64,000 bases of DNA from Peptoniphilus rachelemmaiella. Lineage in GTDB: Bacteria; Bacillota; Clostridia; Tissierellales; Peptoniphilaceae. Position numbers and translations under genes: made by a program. Numbering within the stretch: the stretch's first letter is position 1; the number at the start of each line of letters is the position of its first letter. This document shows positions 16,746 to 25,087 of the stretch, piece by piece. The notes beneath the pieces were generated by a model. It was not told the DNA's origin. It worked only from the letters and a program-made list of their open reading frames with translations, and made no database searches. The stretch spans positions 56,848 to 120,847 of the forward strand of contig NZ_CALPBW010000004.1 of the NCBI RefSeq assembly GCF_943169845.1. The letters are read 5' to 3'.

Positions 16746-17416
16746 CGTCCTTTCACGAATTGGAGGCGCGAATCGGCATTCGATTTAAGCATCCGCGTCT
16801 GTTGATCGAGGCTTTTTCTCATAAGACCTATAGCAAAGAGAGAAACACACCATCCTACGAGCGTTTGGAATTTTTAGGCGACAGTCTGCTGAATTTTATC
16901 GTCGGCGATTATCTTTTTGCGCAATCAGATCAAGAAGAGGGCGCGCTGACAAAAATGCGGGCAGACTTGGTTTGCGAAGGATCATTAAAAGCGGCGGCAG
17001 AAGCGCTGGGCTTAGGGGAATTTCTGCTCATGGGTGAGGAGCTGAAAAAGGACGAAAAGTTTAACGTCCACAGCGACGACTTATATGAAGCCCTCGTCGG
17101 TGCTATTTACCTCGACGACGGCTTGGATGCGGCCCGCGCTTTTGTGGAAGACACCCTATTAAACCGCCACATAGGCCCGAAAGTCGATTACAAATCCCGT
17201 CTGCAGGAAGCGGTTCAAAAGAAGTATCGAAAAAACGGCGTGACTTATGAGTTAAAAGAAATCGATCCATCGGCACTGGGCGATGAAGATCGCTTTGAAG
17301 CTACGGTATTTGTTTTAGACAGGGCCCTTGCCACCGGACGTGGCCGTAATAAAAAGACGGCGGAGAGCCATGCGGCGAAAGAGGCACTGAGAAAGATGAA
17401 TCATGGCGAAGTGTAA
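16742..17416 (+). CDS. rnc: Ribonuclease III
   Basis: Double-strand-specific RNase that matures rRNA and, in this operon context, SRP and other RNAs. The 224-residue protein has the signature YERLEFLGDSLLNFIVGDYL with its catalytic acidic residues, the second acidic motif SDDLYEALVGAIYLDDG, and a C-terminal dsRNA-binding domain (about 155-222, DYKSRLQEAVQKKYRKNG to AAKEALRKM). The start is TTG, overlapping the acpP stop, with GGAGGAG about 11 bases before it. Confidence 0.95.
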   Translation: MTSFHELEARIGIRFKHPRLLIEAFSHKTYSKERNTPSYERLEFLGDSLLNFIVGDYLFAQSDQEEGALTKMRADLVCEGSLKAAAEALGLGEFLLMGEELKKDEKFNVHSDDLYEALVGAIYLDDGLDAARAFVEDTLLNRHIGPKVDYKSRLQEAVQKKYRKNGVTYELKEIDPSALGDEDRFEATVFVLDRALATGRGRNKKTAESHAAKEALRKMNHGEV

Positions 17417-18395
17417 GATAATTCCGATATTCATTCCCTTTGCCGGATGCCCGGTGAAGTGCATCTACTGCGATCAAAATCAAATCACCGGGGCGGCGGG
17501 TGCGATCACGGAAGATGACGTGCGCCGTGAAGTCGCCGAGGGGCTGGAGAAAAACAGTTCTACGCCGATGGAGGTGGCTTTTTACGGCGGCACCTTCACC
17601 ATGCTAAGTGTGGAAAAACAAACGTCCCTTCTGCGTGGCGTGCGACCCTTTTTACAATCAGGGGAAGTTTCCGGCATACGTCTGTCTACGCGGCCGGAGA
17701 AATTATTCGCGGAGGACTTTTCGCGCCTGAAATCTGCCGGCGTCAACACCGTGGAATTCGGCATACAGTCGGTGGACGACGAGGTATTAAGTGCGTCCAA
17801 TCGAGGCGTCGCGTTGGCGGAGATGGACCGCACCGTCACCCTGGCAAAAGGGGCGGGATTGAAGGTGGGCCTGCAACAAATGATCGGTCTTCCGGAAGAT
17901 TCTTTGGAAAAAGACATAATGACGGCCCGCTGGATCGCATCGCGAGGCGATTTCACGCGGATCTATCCCACCGTGGTCTTTCAAAACACGGTCCTTTATG
18001 CCCTGTACAAAGAAGGCAAATACAAGCCTCTATCTTTAAAAGAGGCCATCGACACCGTGGCGCAGCTTTTGGATCTATACGACGCCGCGAAAATAACGGT
18101 GATACGTGCCGGCCTGCCGCAAATGGCGCGCAGTAGCTATGTAGCGGGGCCGTATCACGATAATTTCAGGGAATTTGCCGAATCCCATCGACGGTTGGCG
18201 AAGATTTTCAGGACGTATAAGACCGTGGCGTCTGTAGAAGGAAGCCCAAAGGCCATTAATTATTTGGTGGGCCCCTTCGGCTACGGAAGAAAACAACTGG
18301 AGGCCGTGTACGGGCCAGTCACTTTTCGAAGTATAAAAGGGCAGGCGGAAGAACTTCAGATCAAGGGAGAGGAATATACCCATGCATTTAATTGA
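17403..18395 (+). CDS. Elp3-like radical SAM protein
   Basis: A 330-residue radical SAM enzyme with the cluster motif CPVKCIYC (CxxxCxxC) near the N-terminus, the GGTFT segment (VAFYGGTFTML), and a glycine-rich SAM-binding core (STRPEKLF, VEFGIQSVDDEVL, VGLQQMIGLPED). It resembles the radical SAM half of Elp3 but has no acetyltransferase domain. This protein lies between rnc and smc in many Clostridia; its substrate is, to my knowledge, not settled. A tRNA modification role is only suggested by the Elp3 likeness. It overlaps rnc by 14 bases and smc by 14. Confidence 0.85.
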   Translation: MAKCKIIPIFIPFAGCPVKCIYCDQNQITGAAGAITEDDVRREVAEGLEKNSSTPMEVAFYGGTFTMLSVEKQTSLLRGVRPFLQSGEVSGIRLSTRPEKLFAEDFSRLKSAGVNTVEFGIQSVDDEVLSASNRGVALAEMDRTVTLAKGAGLKVGLQQMIGLPEDSLEKDIMTARWIASRGDFTRIYPTVVFQNTVLYALYKEGKYKPLSLKEAIDTVAQLLDLYDAAKITVIRAGLPQMARSSYVAGPYHDNFREFAESHRRLAKIFRTYKTVASVEGSPKAINYLVGPFGYGRKQLEAVYGPVTFRSIKGQAEELQIKGEEYTHAFN

Positions 18396-21300
18396 AATGG
18401 AGCTTTACGGCTTTAAATCTTTTGCCAAGCGAACGCGAATTCGCTTTTCCGAAGACATTACGGCCATTGTCGGCCCAAACGGCAGCGGCAAGAGCAATAT
18501 CGTCGACGGCATTATGTGGGCTTTGGGCGAATCCAGTGTAAAACAACTTCGCGGAAATAAAATGGAAGATGTTATTTTCAGCGGCACCGATCGCCATCAA
18601 GGCGTGAATTTTGCGGAAGTCGTTCTCACATTCGATAACAAGGACGGCTTTTTTGATTTGCCCTACGAAGAGCTTTCCGTCTCCAGAAAATATTTCCGCT
18701 CCGGCGAAAGCCAATACACCATTAATAAAAAGCGGGTGCGGCAAAAAGACATACGGGAAATTTTTCTCGACACGGGTATCGGAAAGAACGGCTATTCCTT
18801 TATCGGCCAAGGCCAGATCGAAGAGATTTTAAGTACGCGGCCTCAAGACCGCAGGAATGCCTTCGAAGAAGCGGCCGGCATCAGCAAATTCAAATTACGC
18901 AAAGAAGAAACCCTGCGAAATCTAAATAAAACCACGGATCACATTGAGCGTATCGACGATATTTTTTCCGAACTGAAGAGTCGCACCGGCGAAATGGAGG
19001 AGAAGCGGGAAAAGGCCCTGCGCCTCAATGAATTGGACGGGGAAAAGAAAAAATACAGCTTTGCCCTGCTGAGTCGGGAAGTGGCCTCGGCAAAGGAAAA
19101 GCAAGAAAAGATTCGGGCGCGCTACAAGGAATCGGAAGCTGCGTGGCAGGAAGAAAAAGAAGCGAACCGCTTGCTCGAGGCGGCGATTCAAGAAAAAGAA
19201 TTGAAAATTGAATCCGACGGCGACAGCGAAGGCGCCTTAAACGACGAAATCCTGGCCCTCATTCGTGACAAGGAACAGGCGTTGGGGGATCTGCGCTCGA
19301 AAACGGAACGCAGCGATTACTTAAATAAAGAGAAAGCACAAAAAGAAGCTGTCGCCGAAAAACTGCGGGAAGAACTGGAAGAAATGGCCCGCGTCGCCGA
19401 AAAGCAAGAAAAAGATGTCCTCGGCCTGAAAGAGGGCGTTGATAAAAAAGCCGCCGCCCTTGAATCGATGAATGAAGCGTACGAGCGTCTTCGGGAAAAG
19501 GTGGCCGTGGTGGATTCAGGAGAAAAATCCCGCCGCGAAGCGCTGGAACAATTGGCCGATCAACGTCACTCTCTGGAATCGCGTCTGCAGGCTTTGGATT
19601 ACCTTTTAAAGGAACGTACCGAGCGTTTGTCTCAGTTAAAAAAGCGACGAGAGGAATGGCAAGGGGAAAGAGACACCCTCCTGGAAAGCGTCGAGGAATA
19701 CAAAGAAAAAACGGAAGGTTTAACGAAGGCATCGGAGGATTTAGAAGTTGGCCTTAAAGATAAACAGAAACGCCAGGCCGAAATAAAAATACAAATCGAC
19801 GGATGGGATAGTAAAATCAAGAGCCTGAGCATGAGTGCCGAAGGCATTGAGCGTGAAAAACGGTACTTAGAGCGTCTTCGCGACAATCACGAAGGCTTTC
19901 AACATGGCGTGAAGCAGTTTTTAAAAGCCGCCCACACAGAATCTTTTTATGCAGATGTCATCGGCCCTGTGGCGGAGCATCTTCATGTAGAGGAGGCCGA
20001 CGCCCTGGCCATCTCCACCGCCTTAGGCTACGGCGGTCAAAACATTATTTTAAAAGACGACCGCAAAATCAGCGCCGTTTTGTCGTACTTAAAGAGCAGG
20101 AAAATGGGTCGCTTAACCTTCCTTCCCCTGAACAGCCTAACCCCGCGGCCCTTGCCCGATGATTTAGAACGACAAACGAGGGTATCTTTTCGCGTCGCAT
20201 CGAGCTGCGTCAGCTGCTCAGGGGATTTGCGCCCTGTTGCCGACTTTCTTTTGGGGCGCATCCTCTTAGTCGAAACGGTGGCTGAGGCAAAGGAACTGGC
20301 GAAGGATTTGAAACACCGCTATCGCATCGTCACCAAAGGCGGCGATGTCTTTCAGGTCGGCGGTGCCATTACCGGCGGCCAGGCGAAAAGCGGGTCCACG
20401 GAGCTCTATACGAGAGACAGCGAAATAGCCAAGAAAGCGGCGGAGCTCGCTTCAGTTTCGAAACAGCTGAAGGATGCGAAAATAGAATTAGAGGCCCTGC
20501 TTCGCGATTACAGCGACGGCGAAGCGGAAGGAAAGGCCCTGGCGGAGGCGTGGGAGAAGAAAAAAGAAAGCTGCCGCAAGGCGGAAGAACAACTTTACCG
20601 CCTTCGCTCCACCCTGGAGCAAAGTGAGGCGCAGCTCGCTTCTTTAGATGGAGAGATTCAAAAAGAATCGGACGCCATGGGCCGCGACGAAGACGAACGA
20701 GGGGCGCAGGAAAAGGCGTTGGATGAGATCGACGAATCGCAAAAGCAGTTGGCATTAAATGACGACGACGATAGCGGCCACTGGCACCGAAGCCTCGATG
20801 AAAAGCGGGAAGAATTAAATAGAGAGAAAATCGAAAATCAAAAAATCATTTCCGCCTACAGAGAGCAAAACCTGCGTTACGAACAGCTTCTGAGGGACAT
20901 AGAAGGGGCGAAAGAACGCCTTCAAGCCACGGAAGACGAGGCACAGGCCATGGCCGATGAAATGGAAAAGTTGAAGGCCCATGTAGACGAAGCGCAACCG
21001 AAACAAGCCGCCATGGAAGAGCGGGTGGTGGTGCTTCAGGAAGCCCTGTCTGCGCTGAAAGAACAGGTATCCGCCGAGCGACAAAAGCTTCGGGAAGAAA
21101 AATCGGCTCTGGAAGAAAAGAAAGAGCGCGCCTTTTCCTTGGAGAAGGATTTGGTTCGCCTACAAAATCAATTGGAAGAAGCGGATCGCGCCGCCGTTAT
21201 TTTCACCGACGCCTTGGAGCAAAGCGAAAATCCCGGTGACATCGATGACCTTTTGAGTTTATCCATCAGCGCCCTCAGGAATAAAGAAAGCGCCATTGAA

Positions 21301-21960
21301 CGAGAAATGCTTCAAATCGGACCGGTTGACGGAGACGCTTTGGAGCAATACGGTCTTTGGAAAGAGCGCGTAGACTTTTTATCCGAGCAGCGGGAAGACC
21401 TGGTGCTTTCCAAAGAAAAACTGGAAAAAATGATCAAGCGCCTGGACAAAGATATGCGCAAGCAATTGGAAGAAGCCCTTATTTTAATTAATGGCTACTT
21501 TAACGATATTTTCCGCGAACTTTTCCAAGGCGGAAAAGCCTCCCTTGCCTGGGACGAGGGGGACATTTTAGAGGCGGGAATTTTAATTTCCGCCCAACCG
21601 CCGGGCAAAAAGCTTCAATCCCTTTCATTATTATCCGGCGGCGAGCGATCCATGACGGCGGTGGCCCTTTTATTTGCGCTTCTGCGTATGCGCCAGTCAC
21701 CGTTTTGCATTGTCGATGAGATCGACGCAGCCTTAGACGACGCCAATATCCGTCGTTATTCCAATTACGTGAAACAAATCGAAGATATGCAATTTATCAT
21801 GATTACCCACCGGAAGCAGACCATGGAAATGGCCAACGAGATTTACGGTGTGACCATGGAAGAGAAGGGAATTTCCCGCTTGTTATTTTTAGAATTAGAG
21901 GAGGTCGAGTCCCATGTTGGAGTGGATCAAACGAAAGATCGGTATACAGGAAACCAATGA
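18382..21960 (+). CDS. smc: Chromosome segregation protein SMC
   Basis: ATPase that forms the condensin ring with ScpA and ScpB and organises the chromosome. The 1192-residue protein has the N-terminal P-loop VGPNGSGKSNIVDG (GPNGSGKS at 31-38), the Q-loop segment IGQGQIEEIL, long coiled coils either side of a hinge (about 510-670, with ISTALGYGGQN and the GGxITGG segment GGAITGGQAKSG), and the C-terminal ABC signature LSLLSGGERSMTA with Walker B FCIVDEIDAALDDAN. Length is typical. Its last 47 bases overlap ftsY. Confidence 0.97.
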   Translation: MHLIEMELYGFKSFAKRTRIRFSEDITAIVGPNGSGKSNIVDGIMWALGESSVKQLRGNKMEDVIFSGTDRHQGVNFAEVVLTFDNKDGFFDLPYEELSVSRKYFRSGESQYTINKKRVRQKDIREIFLDTGIGKNGYSFIGQGQIEEILSTRPQDRRNAFEEAAGISKFKLRKEETLRNLNKTTDHIERIDDIFSELKSRTGEMEEKREKALRLNELDGEKKKYSFALLSREVASAKEKQEKIRARYKESEAAWQEEKEANRLLEAAIQEKELKIESDGDSEGALNDEILALIRDKEQALGDLRSKTERSDYLNKEKAQKEAVAEKLREELEEMARVAEKQEKDVLGLKEGVDKKAAALESMNEAYERLREKVAVVDSGEKSRREALEQLADQRHSLESRLQALDYLLKERTERLSQLKKRREEWQGERDTLLESVEEYKEKTEGLTKASEDLEVGLKDKQKRQAEIKIQIDGWDSKIKSLSMSAEGIEREKRYLERLRDNHEGFQHGVKQFLKAAHTESFYADVIGPVAEHLHVEEADALAISTALGYGGQNIILKDDRKISAVLSYLKSRKMGRLTFLPLNSLTPRPLPDDLERQTRVSFRVASSCVSCSGDLRPVADFLLGRILLVETVAEAKELAKDLKHRYRIVTKGGDVFQVGGAITGGQAKSGSTELYTRDSEIAKKAAELASVSKQLKDAKIELEALLRDYSDGEAEGKALAEAWEKKKESCRKAEEQLYRLRSTLEQSEAQLASLDGEIQKESDAMGRDEDERGAQEKALDEIDESQKQLALNDDDDSGHWHRSLDEKREELNREKIENQKIISAYREQNLRYEQLLRDIEGAKERLQATEDEAQAMADEMEKLKAHVDEAQPKQAAMEERVVVLQEALSALKEQVSAERQKLREEKSALEEKKERAFSLEKDLVRLQNQLEEADRAAVIFTDALEQSENPGDIDDLLSLSISALRNKESAIEREMLQIGPVDGDALEQYGLWKERVDFLSEQREDLVLSKEKLEKMIKRLDKDMRKQLEEALILINGYFNDIFRELFQGGKASLAWDEGDILEAGILISAQPPGKKLQSLSLLSGGERSMTAVALLFALLRMRQSPFCIVDEIDAALDDANIRRYSNYVKQIEDMQFIMITHRKQTMEMANEIYGVTMEEKGISRLLFLELEEVESHVGVDQTKDRYTGNQ

Positions 21961-23395
21961 AGAAACGGAAGAAAAACAAGACATAGATACCGCCGTAGCT
22001 GAAGAGGCCGAAGAGGCTCAGGATGAGGCGGCTGAAAATGTTCAAGAGGCGGCAGACAGTGTCGAAGAGGCTGCGGACAACGAAGCGGCGGATCTTATAA
22101 AGCACAAGGCCTACGATTTTTCCAATGCGGCGGATGAGGAAGCTGGTAATGTAGAGCCTGCCGAAGAATCGGATGAGGCGCCGACAGAAGGTATGCCTGA
22201 GGAAGAGCCTGAAGAGGAAGAGCCGATAGAAGAAACGATCCTTCCTGAAGAAGAATATGACGTCGTAGCAGCCGAAACGGATTCGACGGCAGAACCTGAA
22301 ACAGACGCTGAAGAAGATCGCATGGAAGCATCGGAAGCGTCCCCCGAAAACGGTGTGGATGAGGATAAAGCAGAAGATGTCGTTGCCGCAGAATCTGAAG
22401 CCTCCTCGGAGGAAGTTTCAGAACCTGAGGATGCGGAACCCGCGGAAGAGGCATCTGAAGCGCCTGAGGAAAAAGTCGGCTGGTTTGCGCGGCTAAAACA
22501 AGGCCTTGAAAAAACCCGCGACGACATGAACTATAAAATCAATGACATACTGGGCAATTATGTCAAAATTGACGACGACATGATGGAAGACTTGGAAGAT
22601 CTTTTAATCTCTTCGGACATGGGCATGGAAACCACCATGACCTTAATCGACCGCTTAAAAGACAGCATTCGAGAAAAACAAATCCAAGACCCGAAAGAAG
22701 TAAAAGGCCTGCTGGCGGAAGAAATCCGCGCCATTTTAGAAGGCGATCCGGAAAAAAATCGCTTAAAAGTGGATCCCTCACCTGCCATCATCTTAATCGT
22801 CGGTGTCAATGGCGTCGGCAAAACCACGACCATCGGCAAACTCGCCTACCGCTTTAAGAGCGAGGGAAAATCCGTTTTAATTGCAGCGGCCGATACATTC
22901 CGTGCGGCCGCCATCGAACAAATTGAAACCTGGGGCGAACGCTCAGGCACGCCGGTCATCAGCCATAAAGAGGGTGCCGACCCTGCGGCGGTGGTTTACG
23001 ATGCCATTCAGGCGCAAAAATCCCGAAACATCGATGTATTAATTTGCGACACGGCGGGACGTCTTCACAATAAAAAGAATTTAATGAACGAGCTGGAGAA
23101 AATTCATCGCATCATCGAAAAAGAAGCGCCGGATGCGCAAAAAGAATCCCTCTTGGTTCTCGACGCTACCACCGGACAAAATGCCATTCTCCAGGCCAAG
23201 ACCTTTAACGAAGTCACCGATCTCAGCGGCCTGATTCTCACAAAACTTGACGGCACGGCGAAAGGCGGCGTGGTCCTGCCTTTGGTGAAGGAACTGGAAA
23301 TTCCCATTAAACTCATCGGCGTCGGCGAAGGCATGCTGGATCTGCAGGACTTCTCCGGAAAAGATTTTGCGAATGCGTTGATAAATGCGGAATAA
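21914..23395 (+). CDS. ftsY: Signal recognition particle receptor FtsY, long acidic N-terminus
   Basis: GTPase that receives SRP-ribosome complexes at the membrane. The last 300 residues are the standard NG domain: GVNGVGKTTTIGKLA, AADTFRAAAIEQ, DTAGRLHNKKNLM, TKLDGTAKGG and GVGEGMLDLQDF. Ahead of it is an unusually long region of about 185 residues, dominated by Glu, Ala, Asp and Ser with many EEAEEA-like runs, comparable to the acidic A domain of E. coli FtsY and much longer than in Bacillus. The very start (MLEWIKRKIG) could be a short membrane-binding helix. GAGGAGG lies 10 bases before the ATG, inside smc. Confidence 0.95.
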   Translation: MLEWIKRKIGIQETNEETEEKQDIDTAVAEEAEEAQDEAAENVQEAADSVEEAADNEAADLIKHKAYDFSNAADEEAGNVEPAEESDEAPTEGMPEEEPEEEEPIEETILPEEEYDVVAAETDSTAEPETDAEEDRMEASEASPENGVDEDKAEDVVAAESEASSEEVSEPEDAEPAEEASEAPEEKVGWFARLKQGLEKTRDDMNYKINDILGNYVKIDDDMMEDLEDLLISSDMGMETTMTLIDRLKDSIREKQIQDPKEVKGLLAEEIRAILEGDPEKNRLKVDPSPAIILIVGVNGVGKTTTIGKLAYRFKSEGKSVLIAAADTFRAAAIEQIETWGERSGTPVISHKEGADPAAVVYDAIQAQKSRNIDVLICDTAGRLHNKKNLMNELEKIHRIIEKEAPDAQKESLLVLDATTGQNAILQAKTFNEVTDLSGLILTKLDGTAKGGVVLPLVKELEIPIKLIGVGEGMLDLQDFSGKDFANALINAE

Positions 23396-23417
23396 TATGT
23401 ATCTTTTCAACTAACTA

Positions 23418-23446
23418 TTGCAATTTCTTAATGAAAGTTGGATAAT
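23418..23446 (+). promoter_or_regulatory. Promoter of alr
   Basis: TTGCAA (23418-23423), 17-base spacer, GATAAT (23441-23446), some 44 bases before the alr start with its GGAGGAGG site. No clear terminator separates ftsY from this promoter. Confidence 0.7.
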
Positions 23447-23489
23447 AGAGAAAAGAAATTATACCAACGCGCGATAGGAGGAGGTATTT

Positions 23490-24653
23490 ATGAAAATTAC
23501 ACGTCCCGCTTGGCTGGAAATTGATCTCGATCAAGTAAAGAAAAACATGCAGGAAATTCAGCGGCATTTGAAGGAAGGGACCGAAGTAATATCCATTGTT
23601 AAAGCAGATGCCTATTCCTTCGGCGCCATAGAAGTGGCAAAGACCATGAAAGAATGCGGCGTAACACATTTTGCCGTCGCCTCCGGAAACGAAGGGATCG
23701 CCCTGCGCCGTGCTTTGCCTAAAGTAGAAATTTTAGTTTTAGGTTATACGCCGGAAGAAGTTTCCGATATGATGATCGAAAATTCCATCGACATGGCCCT
23801 GTATCGCCTGGATGTCGCCGAAAAGCTGAACGCCTTGGCCGGCCGCATGGGCAAAAAAGCCGGCGTACACATTGCCATCGACTCGGGGATGAACCGTATC
23901 GGCTTTAAACCGACAGAAGAAAGCGTCGATATCATCGAAAAGATTGTTCGTATGGACAATATCGAAGTGAAAGGCATGTTTACACACTTTGCCCTCGCCG
24001 ATGAAGACCGCGACTTTACCTTAAAACAATACGAACGCTACGACTGGGTTTACCAACAATTGAAAAAACGTGGCATCACGCTAAATCGCCACGTCGCCAA
24101 TTCCCACGCGTTAATGAATTTTAGGGAATTCGACTTAGAATATGTTCGTCCCGGTATCATTCAATACGGTACGAGAGAAGGCGATCCCGGCGGAAGAGAT
24201 TTTGACGTTCGCTTTGTTGCACAATTAAAAGCCGAAATCGGTCACGTCAAAACCGTCGGAGCCGGCGAAGGCGTCAGCTACGGTCAAATATACGTCACCG
24301 AAGGGGAAACCAAAATTGCCACGATTCCCATCGGCTATGCCGACGGCATGGAACGCAGTATGTCTGAAAAATTCGATGTTCTTGTTGGTGGCAAGCGCTG
24401 CCCGCAAATCGGCCGCATTTGTATGGACCAAATGATGATCGATGCAACAGGCGTCGATTGCAAAGTAGGCGATGAAGTCGTTATTATCGGCAGACAAGGC
24501 AATGAAGAAATCACCATCGAAGAAATCGCCAAGGCCAACAACGAAATCCCCACCTCCTTCGTCACCCACTTTAAACAACGGTTGCCGAAGGTATATATGA
24601 AAGGCGGCGTTCGCTACAAGACAGTCGATGAAATTTTAGACATTGAATATTGA
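23490..24653 (+). CDS. alr: Alanine racemase
   Basis: PLP enzyme that makes D-alanine for peptidoglycan. The 387-residue protein has the PLP lysine Lys38 in VISIVKADAYSFGA, the barrel segments AIDSGMNRIGF and GMFTHFALAD, HVANSHALMNF, the second catalytic tyrosine in GEGVSYGQIY, and C-terminal IPIGYADGMER and GRICMDQMMID. The PLP loop reads KADAYSFGA where most alanine racemases have KANAYGHG, a modest difference that could mark another specificity within the family. Transcribed from its own promoter; its stop codon lies inside the -35 of the next promoter. Confidence 0.9.
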   Translation: MKITRPAWLEIDLDQVKKNMQEIQRHLKEGTEVISIVKADAYSFGAIEVAKTMKECGVTHFAVASGNEGIALRRALPKVEILVLGYTPEEVSDMMIENSIDMALYRLDVAEKLNALAGRMGKKAGVHIAIDSGMNRIGFKPTEESVDIIEKIVRMDNIEVKGMFTHFALADEDRDFTLKQYERYDWVYQQLKKRGITLNRHVANSHALMNFREFDLEYVRPGIIQYGTREGDPGGRDFDVRFVAQLKAEIGHVKTVGAGEGVSYGQIYVTEGETKIATIPIGYADGMERSMSEKFDVLVGGKRCPQIGRICMDQMMIDATGVDCKVGDEVVIIGRQGNEEITIEEIAKANNEIPTSFVTHFKQRLPKVYMKGGVRYKTVDEILDIEY

Positions 24654-24678
24654 CAATCGCCGCAAGGGATAGTATAAT
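24650..24678 (+). promoter_or_regulatory. Consensus promoter of ylxM-ffh operon
   Basis: Perfect TTGACA (24650-24655), 17-base spacer, perfect TATAAT (24673-24678). This is the strongest promoter in the window. The alr stop TGA is part of the -35. The predicted start near 24685 falls inside the 5' arm of the hairpin that follows. Confidence 0.88.
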
Positions 24679-24680
24679 CC

Positions 24681-24715
24681 ACAGGGTCAAGGAATTTACC
24701 TGACCCTGTTTTTTT
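24681..24715 (+). terminator. Terminator overlapping the ylxM transcription start
   Basis: Hairpin ACAGGGTCA/TGACCCTGT (nine pairs, 11-base loop) with seven T. RNA reading in from alr has the complete stem; RNA begun at the promoter immediately upstream would lack the first three or four bases of it. Confidence 0.8.
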
Positions 24716-24727
24716 ATGGGAGTGATC

Positions 24728-25087
24728 ATGGATAAGACAGTACACGTCAATGTTTTGTTAGACTTATACGATGAATTACTAAGCGACAGGCAAAGGCAAG
24801 TAATGGATCTCTATTACAAGGAAGATTATTCCTTAAACGAGATTTCCGATCTGTTAAGTATTTCGAAGCAGGCCATTTCCGAGCACATAAAGCGCGCGGA
24901 ATCGGCGCTGAAAAATTACGAGTCGAACCTGAAACTCGCCGAAAAAACGAAGCGATGGAAAGAAGACGGCGAGGCGATTGTAGCCTCCTTGGAAGCCCTT
25001 AGGCCTTTCTCGACGGATACCCGTTTTCATGAAATCATCGATTCGATTGAAACTCGTATAGATAAGGAGGGATACTATGATATTTGA
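24728..25087 (+). CDS. ylxM: YlxM family helix-turn-helix protein
   Basis: A 119-residue protein of the YlxM/P13 family, encoded next to ffh throughout Firmicutes and thought to modulate SRP function. The N-terminal half has a sigma-70 region 4-like helix-turn-helix (QRQVMDLYYKEDYSLNEISD, then LSISKQAISEHIKRAE). I choose ATG 24728, with GGAG just upstream, over an in-frame ATG at 24716 that would be next to the terminator T-run and lack a binding site. It overlaps ffh by 11 bases. Confidence 0.9.
   Translation: MDKTVHVNVLLDLYDELLSDRQRQVMDLYYKEDYSLNEISDLLSISKQAISEHIKRAESALKNYESNLKLAEKTKRWKEDGEAIVASLEALRPFSTDTRFHEIIDSIETRIDKEGYYDI

Noticed and set aside
22095..22527. Long minus-strand frames opposite the acidic part of ftsY
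   Set aside because: They are Ser- or Pro/Leu-rich mirror images of the Glu/Ala repeats, with no binding site or family features.
24660..24720. SRP RNA (ffs) near ffh
   Set aside because: The hairpin is only about 30 bases, lacks the conserved SRP RNA loop motifs, and is better explained as a terminator.
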